Assembly: GCA_029259545.1 (NCBI GenBank) | Contig: JAPHEE010000012.1 | Location: 1 to 37,036, forward strand | Origin: Candidatus Alkanophaga volatiphilum | GTDB lineage: Archaea; Halobacteriota; Syntropharchaeia; Alkanophagales; B39-G2 | Length of the DNA: 37,036 bases | Reading direction: 5' to 3' | Shown: positions 9,956 through 17,552 of the stretch, piece after piece | Position numbering within the stretch: position 1 is the stretch's first letter | Layout: each line of letters begins with the position of its first letter | Made by a program: the position numbers and the translations under genes | Notes under the pieces: model-generated | Told to the model about the DNA's origin: nothing | What the model saw: the letters and a program-made list of their open reading frames with translations, nothing else | The model's database searches: none

Positions 9956-10191
9956 GCTGCTAATTCCCGCCTTTTCAAAGGTGCAGCAGGGGAGGCGGGT
10001 GGGAAAGTATTTATATAGCGGAATCGTATTATTTATCGCCTGCTTCAGCGAGCCTAGGGTCGGGCGACCCGAAGTGAAGCCCTCGCCGAGCCGCTGCCCG
10101 CAAGGCTGAAAGCGCTGGCGGGCGGGGATGAACTGGGAACCGAACCTCGCTGAAGAGGATGCCCCTTACTTCAGTGAGGGGAGGAGGTCAC
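9956..10191 (+). mobile_element. Hairpin-ended element, copy A
   Basis: It starts near GCTGCTAATTCC with a left hairpin whose loop is TTCA (stem 9968-9973/9978-9983), followed by GCAGGGGAGGCGGGTGGG and a BRE/TATA-like GGGAAAGTATTTATATAG (10001-10018). It ends with GATGCCCC, an 8-bp hairpin with TTCA loop and one G-T pair (10162-10181), and GGAGGTCAC. CTAGGGTCGGGCGACCCGAA recurs in altered form in copy D. No open reading frame fits it. It stands in tandem with copy B; together they fill the 650-bp gap between rpl10e and the M50 protease gene. Confidence 0.65.
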
Positions 10192-10262
10192 ACCTTCCTG
10201 CAAACTTGCTCTCACACTTGCCAGAGTAGGTGAGCAGGCGTGGCTCTACCTTTTATAAAGTT

Positions 10263-10520
10263 GTTGCTTGCAAAACCTCGCTTTTCAAAGCGGGGACAAG
10301 GGGAGGTGGGTGGGGAATATTTAAATACTCTGAATTCCTACAAAGAGATGGAATGTTTCCGATGACGTCCCCTTGCGGGAAAGAGATGGGTAGTGTTTAG
10401 CCCGCTCCTTAACGAGGGGGGCGGGATGGGGCTGTGGTGAGCAGCCCTCAACTCCCGCATAAGCTGCCGTGAAGGCGGGTGGAGCGGAGAAGCTCCGCAC
10501 TTCAGTGCGGAGCAGCTCAC
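10263..10520 (+). mobile_element. Hairpin-ended element, copy B, forming the leader of the M50 protease gene
   Basis: It begins GTTGCTTGCAAAACC, as copy G does, with a left hairpin (10276-10283/10288-10295, TTCA loop), GGGGAGGTGGGTGGGG and a TATA-like AATATTTAAATAC (10317-10329). The middle GTTTCCGATGACGTCCCC matches copy G. It ends with a perfect 9-bp hairpin with TTCA loop (10492-10513) and AGCTCAC. Only 20 bp separate this end from the protease ATG, so any transcript from the internal TATA box would carry the folded element as its 5' leader. Confidence 0.7.
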
Positions 10521-10540
10521 ATGGGAATGAGGAATGAAAG

Positions 10541-12196
10541 ATGATGGAGTACGTAACGGTAGCGCTGCTCATATTCTTCTTATACTGGCTCCTCATAGTA
10601 TATCTCAACAGAATAGGATTTCTTCAAAAATTCAACATTTCTGCAATCGGTCCTTTGCTGATGATAAGGACTAAGAGGGGTAAGAAATTACTGGAGCGTC
10701 TCGCGGTCGCCAAACGCTTTTGGAGGGCTTATGCGGCGCTCGGCGTAGTGTTTCTCTGCGTTGCTATGCTCTTCATGTTACTTTTACTCCTCTACGGTAA
10801 TTACGCAGTTGTTACTGAGAAGCCCGAGCCTACTGAGTTTAATGAGCCGAGAAACTGGCTACTCATACCCGGATTGAACGAATTCATACCCGTATGGGGC
10901 TGGATAGGACTGATCGTCGCCCTCATCGTGCATGAACTTTCGCACGCAGTCCTCTGCAGAGTGGAGAACATCGACGTGAAGTCCATGGGGGTACTCATCG
11001 CTGTGCTCCCCATAGGAGCGTTCGCAGAGCCCGACTCCGAGCAGCTCTTCGGTCCTCGTTCCGGTTCCGGCTCAGGTTCCGGCTCAGGTTCCGGCTCCGG
11101 GGCTGGGGCTGAGTCTGGGGTTGAGGTGAGTAAAAAGGTAGCCACGCCGGGGGAGCGTGCTAGGATTTTATCGGCGGGCGTCATGGGGAACTTCGCAGTC
11201 TCGATAGTTGCGCTTCTTATGTTTTTTGCGGTTCTGTCCTGCATGCATCCGGTCAGCAAGAATGCGACGGTCGTCCACGAAGTGGTGCCGGGGAGCCCTG
11301 CGGAAAAAGCGGGGATACGAGAGGGCATGCTGATCAAAGAGGTGGGAGGGGTGGAGGTCAGGAGCGCGAGCGAGGCTCTCAGCATGCTGAAGAAAGGCGA
11401 GGGGGGCAGCGTCGAGGTCGTCGTGCTGAGCGACGGCGAAGAAAAGGAAATTTCGTTGCGCACGAACGCACACGGCATAATGGTGGCAAACGTCATGAGG
11501 GGCTACCCTGCGGAAAAAGCCGGAATCGAGCCGGGAATAGTCATATCAAGGATCGATGACGTCGAGATTCGTGACTTGGACACCTTCTTGGCTTTCATGA
11601 GAAACACCACCCCCGGGCAGGTTGTCGAGGTGTATGTTTCCGACGACGACGGTCGCCTGTGGAGGCTTGAGGTCGAGCTGGCTACGGCGCCGCACGGCGG
11701 AAGCGGCTTCCTCGGCGTTTACGTCGTGGACAACGCTTTTGGTCTAACAATTCTCGATTTCCCACTGGAGGAATACCTAAAGGCTTTGAAGGACACGCCG
11801 CTTTCGTTAACGTCACCGCTTGGCTGGCTTCGCTTCATGATGCTACCGCTGCTCCCGGCGCCTTTTGGGTTCAGTGGCTTCTACCCCCACCTCGTAAAGT
11901 TCTATGAGGCGCACGGCGTGCTCGCAGCCGCAGCCATAGCCACCGACGCCGCCCCTTTCCTCATCGCCGACATTCTATTCTGGACGGCATGGATAAACTT
12001 CTACGCAGCCCTCTTCAACTGCTTGCCGGCAGTGCCTCTCGACGGGGGGCTCGTATTCCGAGACATTTTAAAGCCTTTTGTCAGGCTGTTCACCAGAGGC
12101 GACGTAGAAAAAGTAACAAACATGATAGTCACAGCGCTCGCAATTTTCATCTTCGGCTCGATAGCTTTCATCGCCGCCGGACCATATCTGATATGA
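10541..12196 (+). CDS. Site-2-protease-type membrane metalloprotease (M50) with two PDZ domains
   Basis: 551 aa, polytopic. The zinc motif HELSH (131-135) lies in a membrane helix, and the second conserved motif NCLPAVPLDGG (493-503) lies near the C-terminus, both diagnostic of M50 intramembrane proteases that cut regulatory proteins within the membrane. Two PDZ domains lie between them, each opening with a PGSPAEKAG- or YPAEKAG-like loop (about 245-310 and 312-385). An unusual Ser-Gly repeat (about 173-188), encoded by three 12-bp units at 11063-11098, sits in the first loop. ATG 10541 follows GAGG. Likely substrates are membrane-tethered regulators or surface proteins; none can be named. 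Confidence 0.9.
   Translation: MMEYVTVALLIFFLYWLLIVYLNRIGFLQKFNISAIGPLLMIRTKRGKKLLERLAVAKRFWRAYAALGVVFLCVAMLFMLLLLLYGNYAVVTEKPEPTEFNEPRNWLLIPGLNEFIPVWGWIGLIVALIVHELSHAVLCRVENIDVKSMGVLIAVLPIGAFAEPDSEQLFGPRSGSGSGSGSGSGSGAGAESGVEVSKKVATPGERARILSAGVMGNFAVSIVALLMFFAVLSCMHPVSKNATVVHEVVPGSPAEKAGIREGMLIKEVGGVEVRSASEALSMLKKGEGGSVEVVVLSDGEEKEISLRTNAHGIMVANVMRGYPAEKAGIEPGIVISRIDDVEIRDLDTFLAFMRNTTPGQVVEVYVSDDDGRLWRLEVELATAPHGGSGFLGVYVVDNAFGLTILDFPLEEYLKALKDTPLSLTSPLGWLRFMMLPLLPAPFGFSGFYPHLVKFYEAHGVLAAAAIATDAAPFLIADILFWTAWINFYAALFNCLPAVPLDGGLVFRDILKPFVRLFTRGDVEKVTNMIVTALAIFIFGSIAFIAAGPYLI
11063..11098 (+). repeat. Three 12-bp tandem units encoding Ser-Gly
   Basis: GGTTCCGGCTCA occurs three times in a row, the last copy ending in C. 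It encodes GSGS within the M50 protease and probably arose by slippage. It makes a flexible linker without breaking the frame. Confidence 0.9.
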
Positions 12197-12257
12197 GGGC
12201 GGCACTTTCGTGGGCACAACAGCCAAGCACGAGCGGCGAGGCAAGAATAACAGCGAA

Positions 12258-12266
12258 GTATTTAAG
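12258..12266 (+). promoter_or_regulatory. TATA box of mmp7 (leaderless arrangement)
   Basis: GTATTTAAG is centred about 25 bp upstream of the ATG at 12287, the usual distance from an archaeal TATA box to the transcription start. With no Shine-Dalgarno sequence between them, transcription probably starts at or next to the start codon. Confidence 0.55.
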
Positions 12267-12286
12267 GGAGCGGTGTCCAAATTCTC

Positions 12287-13225
12287 ATGACGGAAATGTA
12301 TGAGAACTACATTTTCGAGGGCGGCTCTTACAAGCACAGGAAGCTTGTGGAACTTATTGAGGACCTCGGCGGCTACATAATAACGAAGCGGATCTTCGCT
12401 CAGGAGGCGCAAATAACGTTTGCGGCGCCGATTGAGGACTACGAGCACATCGTGGCGTGCGTCAAGGAAATACAAGGCTCGATAAGGAAGGCTCCACTTC
12501 TGGGAACGGAGATCGCGGTCGTCGCACCCACGGTGACGAGGCACCATCTGCCGCACCCGCTTTGCGACATCGCCGAATTTCTGCGGCGGCGGGGCGCGCA
12601 GACGAACATGATAGGGCTCGCAAGGGGCGTGGGGCGGCGGATCGCACAGCTCACCAAGAGGGAGCGGGCGCTCATCGAGGAGCATGACGTCGCCGTCGTC
12701 TGCTTGGGGAACTTCAGGCGATGCATAGAAGAGAAGGTGAAGCTCTTCGCCGATTTGAACGTTCCGGTGGTCGTCACCGGACTTCCTGAGATCAAGGACG
12801 ACTTGGAGGGCTGTATTTACGTCAGCGGCATCGGGCGCTACCCGCATCGCTTCAAGAGGCTGACGGAGATCGACCTTCTGAGGAACGTCGCCGACGCCGT
12901 CGAGCGTGCCGTCAAAGCGAAAAAGGAGGAGCTGAGCATGGATCCGCCGCTGGTCCCGCCTTTCTTCGTGAAGAATGAGATAGCGAGCCAAGTAGAGGAT
13001 CTGAAATACACGGTCTCGCCGGGACCGATAGTCCTAAAGCTGAACGGCGTCAGAGTTAAGCTCCTTTTCGACTTGTATGCGAAGGACGTGTACAATGTGA
13101 GAGTCCTCGACTACAAGCTCGGCGAAATAAGTCGCATAAGAAGGTCGCAAATTAGGAATTACATCCTTGTGGACCTACTACCGAAGTCGTTGCTGCCAAG
13201 GACCATGCAAACAGAGGCGGCTTGA
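12287..13225 (+). CDS. mmp7: Methanogenesis marker protein 7
   Basis: 312 aa. The opening MYENYIFEGGSYKHRKLVEL and the block EIAVVAPTVTRHHLPHPLCD with FLRRRGAQTNMIGLARG are characteristic of this marker (TIGR03274), found in organisms with methyl-coenzyme M reductase. To my knowledge Mmp7 is part of the assembly that works with McrC and component A2 in ATP-dependent activation of MCR. The start may be ATG 12287 or ATG 12296, the latter nearer to family starts. The gene implies MCR elsewhere in the genome. Its stop overlaps a TTG start of the phosphatase gene (TTGA), so the two are probably co-expressed. Confidence 0.9.
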   Translation: MTEMYENYIFEGGSYKHRKLVELIEDLGGYIITKRIFAQEAQITFAAPIEDYEHIVACVKEIQGSIRKAPLLGTEIAVVAPTVTRHHLPHPLCDIAEFLRRRGAQTNMIGLARGVGRRIAQLTKRERALIEEHDVAVVCLGNFRRCIEEKVKLFADLNVPVVVTGLPEIKDDLEGCIYVSGIGRYPHRFKRLTEIDLLRNVADAVERAVKAKKEELSMDPPLVPPFFVKNEIASQVEDLKYTVSPGPIVLKLNGVRVKLLFDLYAKDVYNVRVLDYKLGEISRIRRSQIRNYILVDLLPKSLLPRTMQTEAA

Positions 13226-13836
13226 CACGTCGGCGGACGCTTAAAAGAAGGGAAAGCATGCTGAGATTGAGGTTTGCGGCGGCGTCACGCCCGAAAAGGG
13301 GTGAGACTGCGAGCGGAGACGCTTTCTTTTTCAAGGAATTTGATGAAAACGCATTGATTGTGATAGCGGACGGTTTGGGGCATGGCGAAGCCGCGGGCAT
13401 AGCGGCGCAGAAGGTTTTAGAGTTTTCAGAACGTAATTTCGAGCTCGGTGTCGAGCTTGAGGCGTTCGTACGGCGCTGCCACGAGTTCCTTAGGGGGACA
13501 AGAGGTGTTGTTATGGGTGCCGCACTCGTAGATAAGGAAAAAGAAAAGCTGTCCTATGTGGGCGTGGGCAACATCACCGCACTGATAAAGACCGAAAGTA
13601 GACCGTACCATCTGACATCCATTGGCGGCATAGTTGGGTACAACCTCAGGAAGCTACGAAGGTTCGAATACCCGTTCGAGAGCGGCAGCGTGCTCATCAT
13701 GTGCACCGATGGTATTTCGAGGTTCACACCTTCGGAATATGACTTTGCCGATCTAGAAAGCGCAGCCACAAAAATATTAGAGGAGCGTGGCAAGGACGAT
13801 GACGACGCCACCATAGTTCTTGTTAAATGCATATAA
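13222..13836 (+). CDS. PP2C/SpoIIE-type protein phosphatase
   Basis: 204 aa from TTG 13222, or 192 from ATG 13258. The metal-binding motifs of the PP2C/SpoIIE fold are visible: SGDAFF near the N-terminus, VIADGLGHGEAAG (Asp and Gly of motif II), MCTDGISRF, and a terminal KDDDDATIVLV. The size and the lack of extra domains recall RsbX-like stand-alone phosphatases that dephosphorylate Ser/Thr. The TTG start overlaps the mmp7 stop (TTGA) and follows GAGGCGG, and ATG 13258 has only a weak site, so the longer form is preferred with reserve. Coupling to mmp7 suggests, but does not prove, a link to MCR activation. Confidence 0.82.
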   Translation: MTRRRTLKRRESMLRLRFAAASRPKRGETASGDAFFFKEFDENALIVIADGLGHGEAAGIAAQKVLEFSERNFELGVELEAFVRRCHEFLRGTRGVVMGAALVDKEKEKLSYVGVGNITALIKTESRPYHLTSIGGIVGYNLRKLRRFEYPFESGSVLIMCTDGISRFTPSEYDFADLESAATKILEERGKDDDDATIVLVKCI

Positions 13837-13876
13837 GCCGTCGGGGCGGCGTTCGAGCATACCGCTCATGAGGCTG

Positions 13877-14827
13877 TTATTCAGCCGCTCTAAACTTCAA
13901 AAATGCATCTTCTAGCTGTTCTCTGCTCGGAAGCCCCATCCTACACCCGTATTCTCTAATGCAAAACGCCGCCGCTATGTTTCCAAGTTTCCCGCAGTCT
14001 TCCAAGTGTCTTCCGCTCAGCACCCCATATAGGAAACCAGCGACGAAGGCGTCGCCAGCACCTGTGGTGTCCACAACCCTATCCACAGGGTACGCTTTGA
14101 CGAGGTGCTGTTTTTCGCCGTCGGTCACATAGCAGCCGAGTTTCCCGAGCGTCACGCTCACAACATTCGCTCCCAAATCCACGAGGAATGCAGCGCCCTT
14201 CTCAGCAAGCCCCTCCTTAGTTTCGTTCTCGGTGCGCAGTCGCCCTTTAACAAGCGCCTCTAACTCCTCGAAACTGAGAAATAAGAAATCGCTCCTTTCC
14301 ACGAGCTCTAAAATGTTGTCGAGCCCGAACTTGAAGCAGAGCATGCCAGGACTGAAGCTGAGCCTCGCCTTTAAGCGTCTTACAAGCGCCTTCTGCATCT
14401 CAAGCTGCTCACGGCTTACGAAAGAGCTTGTGTGGAGGATTTTTGCGCCGTTCACGTATTCGAGGTCGATGTCTTCGAGGTGGAGGTCGTCGTTGACGCC
14501 GGGTAAGATGTAGAGGGCACGCTCGCCGCTGGCGTCTACGAAGCTCATCGCTCTTCCGGTATGTCCTTCCGTTATTTTTATGTGGGATATGTCGACGTTC
14601 TCCCTGCGGAACTCTTCGAGTATGAACTTGCCTTCGCTGTCGTTGCCCACGACGCCGATGAAGCCGACGCTCAAGCCGAGGCGGGCAAGCCCGACTATGG
14701 TGTTCGCAGCGGAGCCGCCGGCAGCGCTTTTCACGTCTATGACGCCTACTTCCTCGCCGCCCCCTGCTATCCGCTCCACGATGTACAGAACGTCAAAATT
14801 CAGAGCGCCTAAGCCCACAACGTCCAT
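13877..14827 (-). CDS. PfkB-family sugar/nucleoside kinase
   Basis: 316 aa. The N-terminal AAGGSAANTIVGLARLG is PfkB signature 1 and DTTGAGDAFVAGFLYG is signature 2 with the catalytic Asp. The family phosphorylates ribose, adenosine, fructose or similar hydroxyls with ATP; archaeal members of this type are often ribokinase- or nucleoside-kinase-like, and the substrate cannot be read from the sequence. A TATA-like AAATTTAAG (14849-14858) is centred about 27 bp upstream of the ATG with no Shine-Dalgarno, so the mRNA is probably leaderless. The gene converges with the phosphatase gene, and mobA lies upstream on the same strand. Confidence 0.9.
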   Translation of the reverse strand: MDVVGLGALNFDVLYIVERIAGGGEEVGVIDVKSAAGGSAANTIVGLARLGLSVGFIGVVGNDSEGKFILEEFRRENVDISHIKITEGHTGRAMSFVDASGERALYILPGVNDDLHLEDIDLEYVNGAKILHTSSFVSREQLEMQKALVRRLKARLSFSPGMLCFKFGLDNILELVERSDFLFLSFEELEALVKGRLRTENETKEGLAEKGAAFLVDLGANVVSVTLGKLGCYVTDGEKQHLVKAYPVDRVVDTTGAGDAFVAGFLYGVLSGRHLEDCGKLGNIAAAFCIREYGCRMGLPSREQLEDAFLKFRAAE

Positions 14828-14910
14828 ATCTTAACAAAGGCGCTTCCAACTTAAATTTGGAGACGGCAACGATGACGCCCGTGATGGTGACTCTTATTCT
14901 TCCCAACTCG

Positions 14911-15519
14911 TCACAGTCCCAGCTGCTGTAGATCAGCAGGTGAGTTTATGTTCGTGAAAGTTTTGAGATTTTTGTCTATCTCCCTTAGCCATCGCATGGG
15001 TACAAACTTCACGTTTAAAGAGCGGAGGGGAGTTCTGATACTTTTTTCTCCTCTAAGTATTGAGTGTAGGGTTGCCCTTGCCATTGCTTTAGTCTTGTAG
15101 ACTGCATGTAGCGGCTCTATATAGCCGTTATTCCATTTCGGGACGGCGGCGTCCGCTCCTGACTCTTCAGCCACTTCGAACAAGAATTCCACGACTTCCG
15201 TGCGCACGAAAGGCATATCACAGCCGAGAACCACGGAGTATTCCGCAGAAGTGGCGCTCAAGCCTGCGAGGATGCCAGCGAGCGGTCCGAAGCCCTTAAA
15301 GCTGTCGATCGCAATTTTGGCGTCGCAGATCTTCGCGACGGCATCCGCTTGCGTCTCGCTCCGCACGGCGACCACAAGCTCGTCGACGACGCCACGAACG
15401 GCGTCCGCCACCCACTTTATCAAGGGCTTGCCGCCGAACTCCAAGAAGCACTTTTCCTTACGTAGTCTCGTGCCCCTGCCGCCTGCGAGGATGACGGCGG
15501 CTCGCCGCCCCCGTGGCAT
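14911..15519 (-). CDS. mobA: Molybdenum cofactor guanylyltransferase-like protein
   Basis: About 202 aa. The N-terminus AAVILAGGRGTRLRKEKCFL is the nucleotide-binding signature of MobA-type NTP transferases, with FGGKPLIKW and VLGCDMPFV (metal-binding Asp) following. MobA attaches GMP to molybdopterin (or the tungsten form) to make the dinucleotide cofactor. ATG 15519 is preferred over the TTG just before it. moaE at 30129-30554 fits the same pathway. CobY or other small nucleotidylyltransferases share the fold, so the substrate is likely but not proved. Confidence 0.82.
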   Translation of the reverse strand: MPRGRRAAVILAGGRGTRLRKEKCFLEFGGKPLIKWVADAVRGVVDELVVAVRSETQADAVAKICDAKIAIDSFKGFGPLAGILAGLSATSAEYSVVLGCDMPFVRTEVVEFLFEVAEESGADAAVPKWNNGYIEPLHAVYKTKAMARATLHSILRGEKSIRTPLRSLNVKFVPMRWLREIDKNLKTFTNINSPADLQQLGL

Positions 15520-15926
15520 CAAACTAGGTGGAAAAATAAAAATATAAAATAAGATAGGAAGCAGTCACACGGAAACGGTCACGCCACAGCCTGCGTGTTT
15601 ATGCTCCTCAGGATTCCTCAAGAGTCGCCTTCTCTCTTGTGTGCTGGTTGGTAGCGGCACTACGCCGCATCCTACGCATCGACCTCGTAGCTCACCACGT
15701 CGAAAAGCCTGCCCATAAATACGAGGCTAAAAGGCTCGTTGCTCCAGTTTTCGACGGCTATAGGAATGTAAGCTGTTGTTCAAAGATGATAGAGCGTAGC
15801 TTGAGAAGTTTCTTCCAAAGCCCGACTTAGAGCTTGTTATTCCAAGCTTGAAGTCAAGGATGTCCACCCTGGTAACGTGACGATCAACAGAATCCATCGC
15901 CGCTCTTGTATGTGCCTTTACCATCA

Positions 15927-16126
15927 GTCGCTAAGAAGGCTCGTCCTGAGGGCGGGATGAATTGGGGGTTGGAGGCAGTTAATTTTCCGAAGTGATGCGA
16001 GTCGGAGCGAGCCGTGGGTATATCCTGCGGGCAGGGCTGCGGTGACCCGCCCGAAGGGGAGCGGCGTCCGGCACACCCCCCAACCTCCCGCGGTGGAAGC
16101 CCCTTGCTAAGCGAGGAGGAGGTCAC
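15927..16126 (+). mobile_element. Hairpin-ended element, copy C
   Basis: It begins GTCGCTAAGAAGG (shared with copy E) and a short hairpin CGTCC-TGA-GGGCG. The middle GTGGGTATATCCTGCGGGCA with GGGCTGCGGTGA is nearly identical to copy F. It ends GGAAGCCCC, a 6-bp hairpin with one G-T pair (16102-16116) and GGAGGTCAC. It interrupts the decayed gene: protein-like sequence resumes on each side. Confidence 0.62.
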
Positions 16127-16548
16127 CAACCTGGACTAAGTCAAGGCGCAATGCAGCAACGCTGCTGATATCGTTGAAGACGATGATGTCGTTTATTCTG
16201 GCTACTGTCAATATCCCACGCCACAAGAGCCAGGCAGTACCACATAGTGCATTCCGCAAAAGACGCAAGCTTCAGGCTCAGAGGTCGTGCTTCCTCAATG
16301 CTTTGGGATGATATTCCGTTCAAGCCGTTGCCGTTAAGTGTCTCCCGCACGTCCTTTCCAATTGTGCTCCAGATGTTGTCGTTGACACCCGCTACACTTC
16401 GTCAGCAGTTCAATTGTAGCCGAGTTACAACTCTTTAAAATCCGCTTCTGCCGTCCAGAACGGAAAGCCAGTACTTGTCAGAATTTCCTTCGACAGTGGA
16501 GTTCACAAGTACTTCGGGGACATCATACCATTACAGTCTACATGGTTC

Positions 16549-16778
16549 CGAGGGTGCCGCAAGCTTCAGCTTGCGGGAAATTGCGGGAAGCATATATAGT
16601 AGGAACACATTTATCACGGGGGTCGCGGTCGACCGCCTCATGTCTCTGGCATGCAGGCGGCGCTTGCCGTGGGCGACGCACGAGCTTATCAAGCCGAGGA
16701 GCGTGGGCGAGCACGCCAAAACGCACAGCGACGCACGCCAGGGACTACAAGCCACCCGCTTCAACGGGGGTAGTTCAC
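16549..16778 (+). mobile_element. Hairpin-ended element, copy H
   Basis: The left end is a perfect 8-bp hairpin CCGCAAGC-TTCA-GCTTGCGG (16557-16576) followed by GCGGGAAGCATATATAGTAG, a BRE/TATA-like box. The right end is AAGCCACCCGCTTCAACGGG and TAGTTCAC (16771-16778). The middle differs from the other copies. It lies inside the decayed gene on the opposite strand. Confidence 0.5.
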
Positions 16779-17192
16779 TGCTGAGGTCAGCACTCCAGAT
16801 GTCACCGAACGAATTTTCCTAAAGGATGCGAGCGTCGGCGGTTATTTCCGTAACGTCACGCTTTCGGCGCTCGTCCCTCACGCTGCCGGCGTCTTAGCGG
16901 CACGTCCCAGCTCCATCACGTTGTAATAGAGGCGTTGCAGCAAGCTGTATTTGCTTCCCCGCCGTGCTTGCGTCGCTCTCGTTTGTGGCGTTTGTCCGCC
17001 GGCATCGGCGGCGACACCGACCGCAGCGCGCGCAGGCAACTTAGAGCCAAGAGCGAACACAACTCCAACTGCAATTTTAAAGGCTCTGCTTCTTCGCACT
17101 CCCTTGCCATAGGAGCAAGGCTTTTAAAGTTTTGACCTCTTTGTGACTTCTGACGCTGTCATTATAAGGAGCGACTGCTAAAGGTGAATACG

Positions 17193-17537
17193 ATGACGAG
17201 CAGGAAGAAAGTGGAGTTCAAGCGGTACCTTTCAGGGGGAATAAAGAGGCTAGATGAGAGTTGGCGTCGTCCTAAGGGCATGCACAACAAGCTTAGAGAG
17301 CACGTTGCCGCAAAAGGTCCCAGGGTGCAGGTGGGCTACGGGTCGCCGAGGGAGCTCAGGGGGACGCACCCTTGCGGGTTGCGGGAGGCGCTCGTGCACA
17401 ACGTCAAGGAGCTTGAAACCCTCGATCCGCAGAGCGTCGCCGTTAGGATTGCGAGCAGCGTCGGTAGGAAGAAGAGGCTCGAGATAGAGGCGAAAGCCGC
17501 AGAACTCGGATTTAAGATTTTAAATCCTATCAGCTAG
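17193..17537 (+). CDS. rpl32e: Large ribosomal subunit protein L32e
   Basis: 114 aa from ATG 17193. The family core is clear: FKRYLSGGIKRLDESWRRPK, VGYGSPRELRGTHPCG, LVHNVKELETLDPQ and VAVRIASSVGRKKRLEI. ATG 17193 is chosen because AGGTGA ends 5 bp upstream; GTG 17184 lies inside that site. Archaeal L32e usually sits in the spc ribosomal operon between L6 and L19e, whereas here it stands alone upstream of tldE, a local rearrangement. Confidence 0.93.
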   Translation: MTSRKKVEFKRYLSGGIKRLDESWRRPKGMHNKLREHVAAKGPRVQVGYGSPRELRGTHPCGLREALVHNVKELETLDPQSVAVRIASSVGRKKRLEIEAKAAELGFKILNPIS

Positions 17538-17552
17538 CGCTGGTGCGAATGA

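Larger units (their letters stand above)
15672..17099 (-). pseudogene. Decayed gene for a probable secreted protein, split by two repeat elements
   Basis: No intact frame exists, but protein-like pieces follow one another on the minus strand. First comes a signal-peptide-like start at 17099 (MRRSRAFKIAVGVVFALGSK). Then come FGDIWSADLSS near 16820-16790, NSTVEGNSDKYWLSVLDG near 16500, ISSQSIEEARPLSLKLASFA near 16300, and TVARINDIIVFNDISSVAAL near 16180. Last are VTRVDILDFKLGITSS near 15880 and VENWSNEPFSLVFMGRLFDV, ending at a TAG (15674-15672). They lie in different frames with several stops. Copies H (16549-16778) and C (15927-16126) interrupt the order. Removing them leaves about 1 kb. The family is not recognised; an S-layer-like or other exported protein is plausible. 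The stretch 15520-15671, between this remnant and mobA, holds nothing I can identify. Confidence 0.5.

Noticed and set aside
16549-16778. TnpB remnant upstream of the right end of copy H
   Set aside because: No TnpB zinc-finger or catalytic motifs were found in any frame.
16475-16822. 115-aa plus-strand frame
   Set aside because: It runs through repeat copy H and the reverse of the decayed gene; no domain is recognisable.
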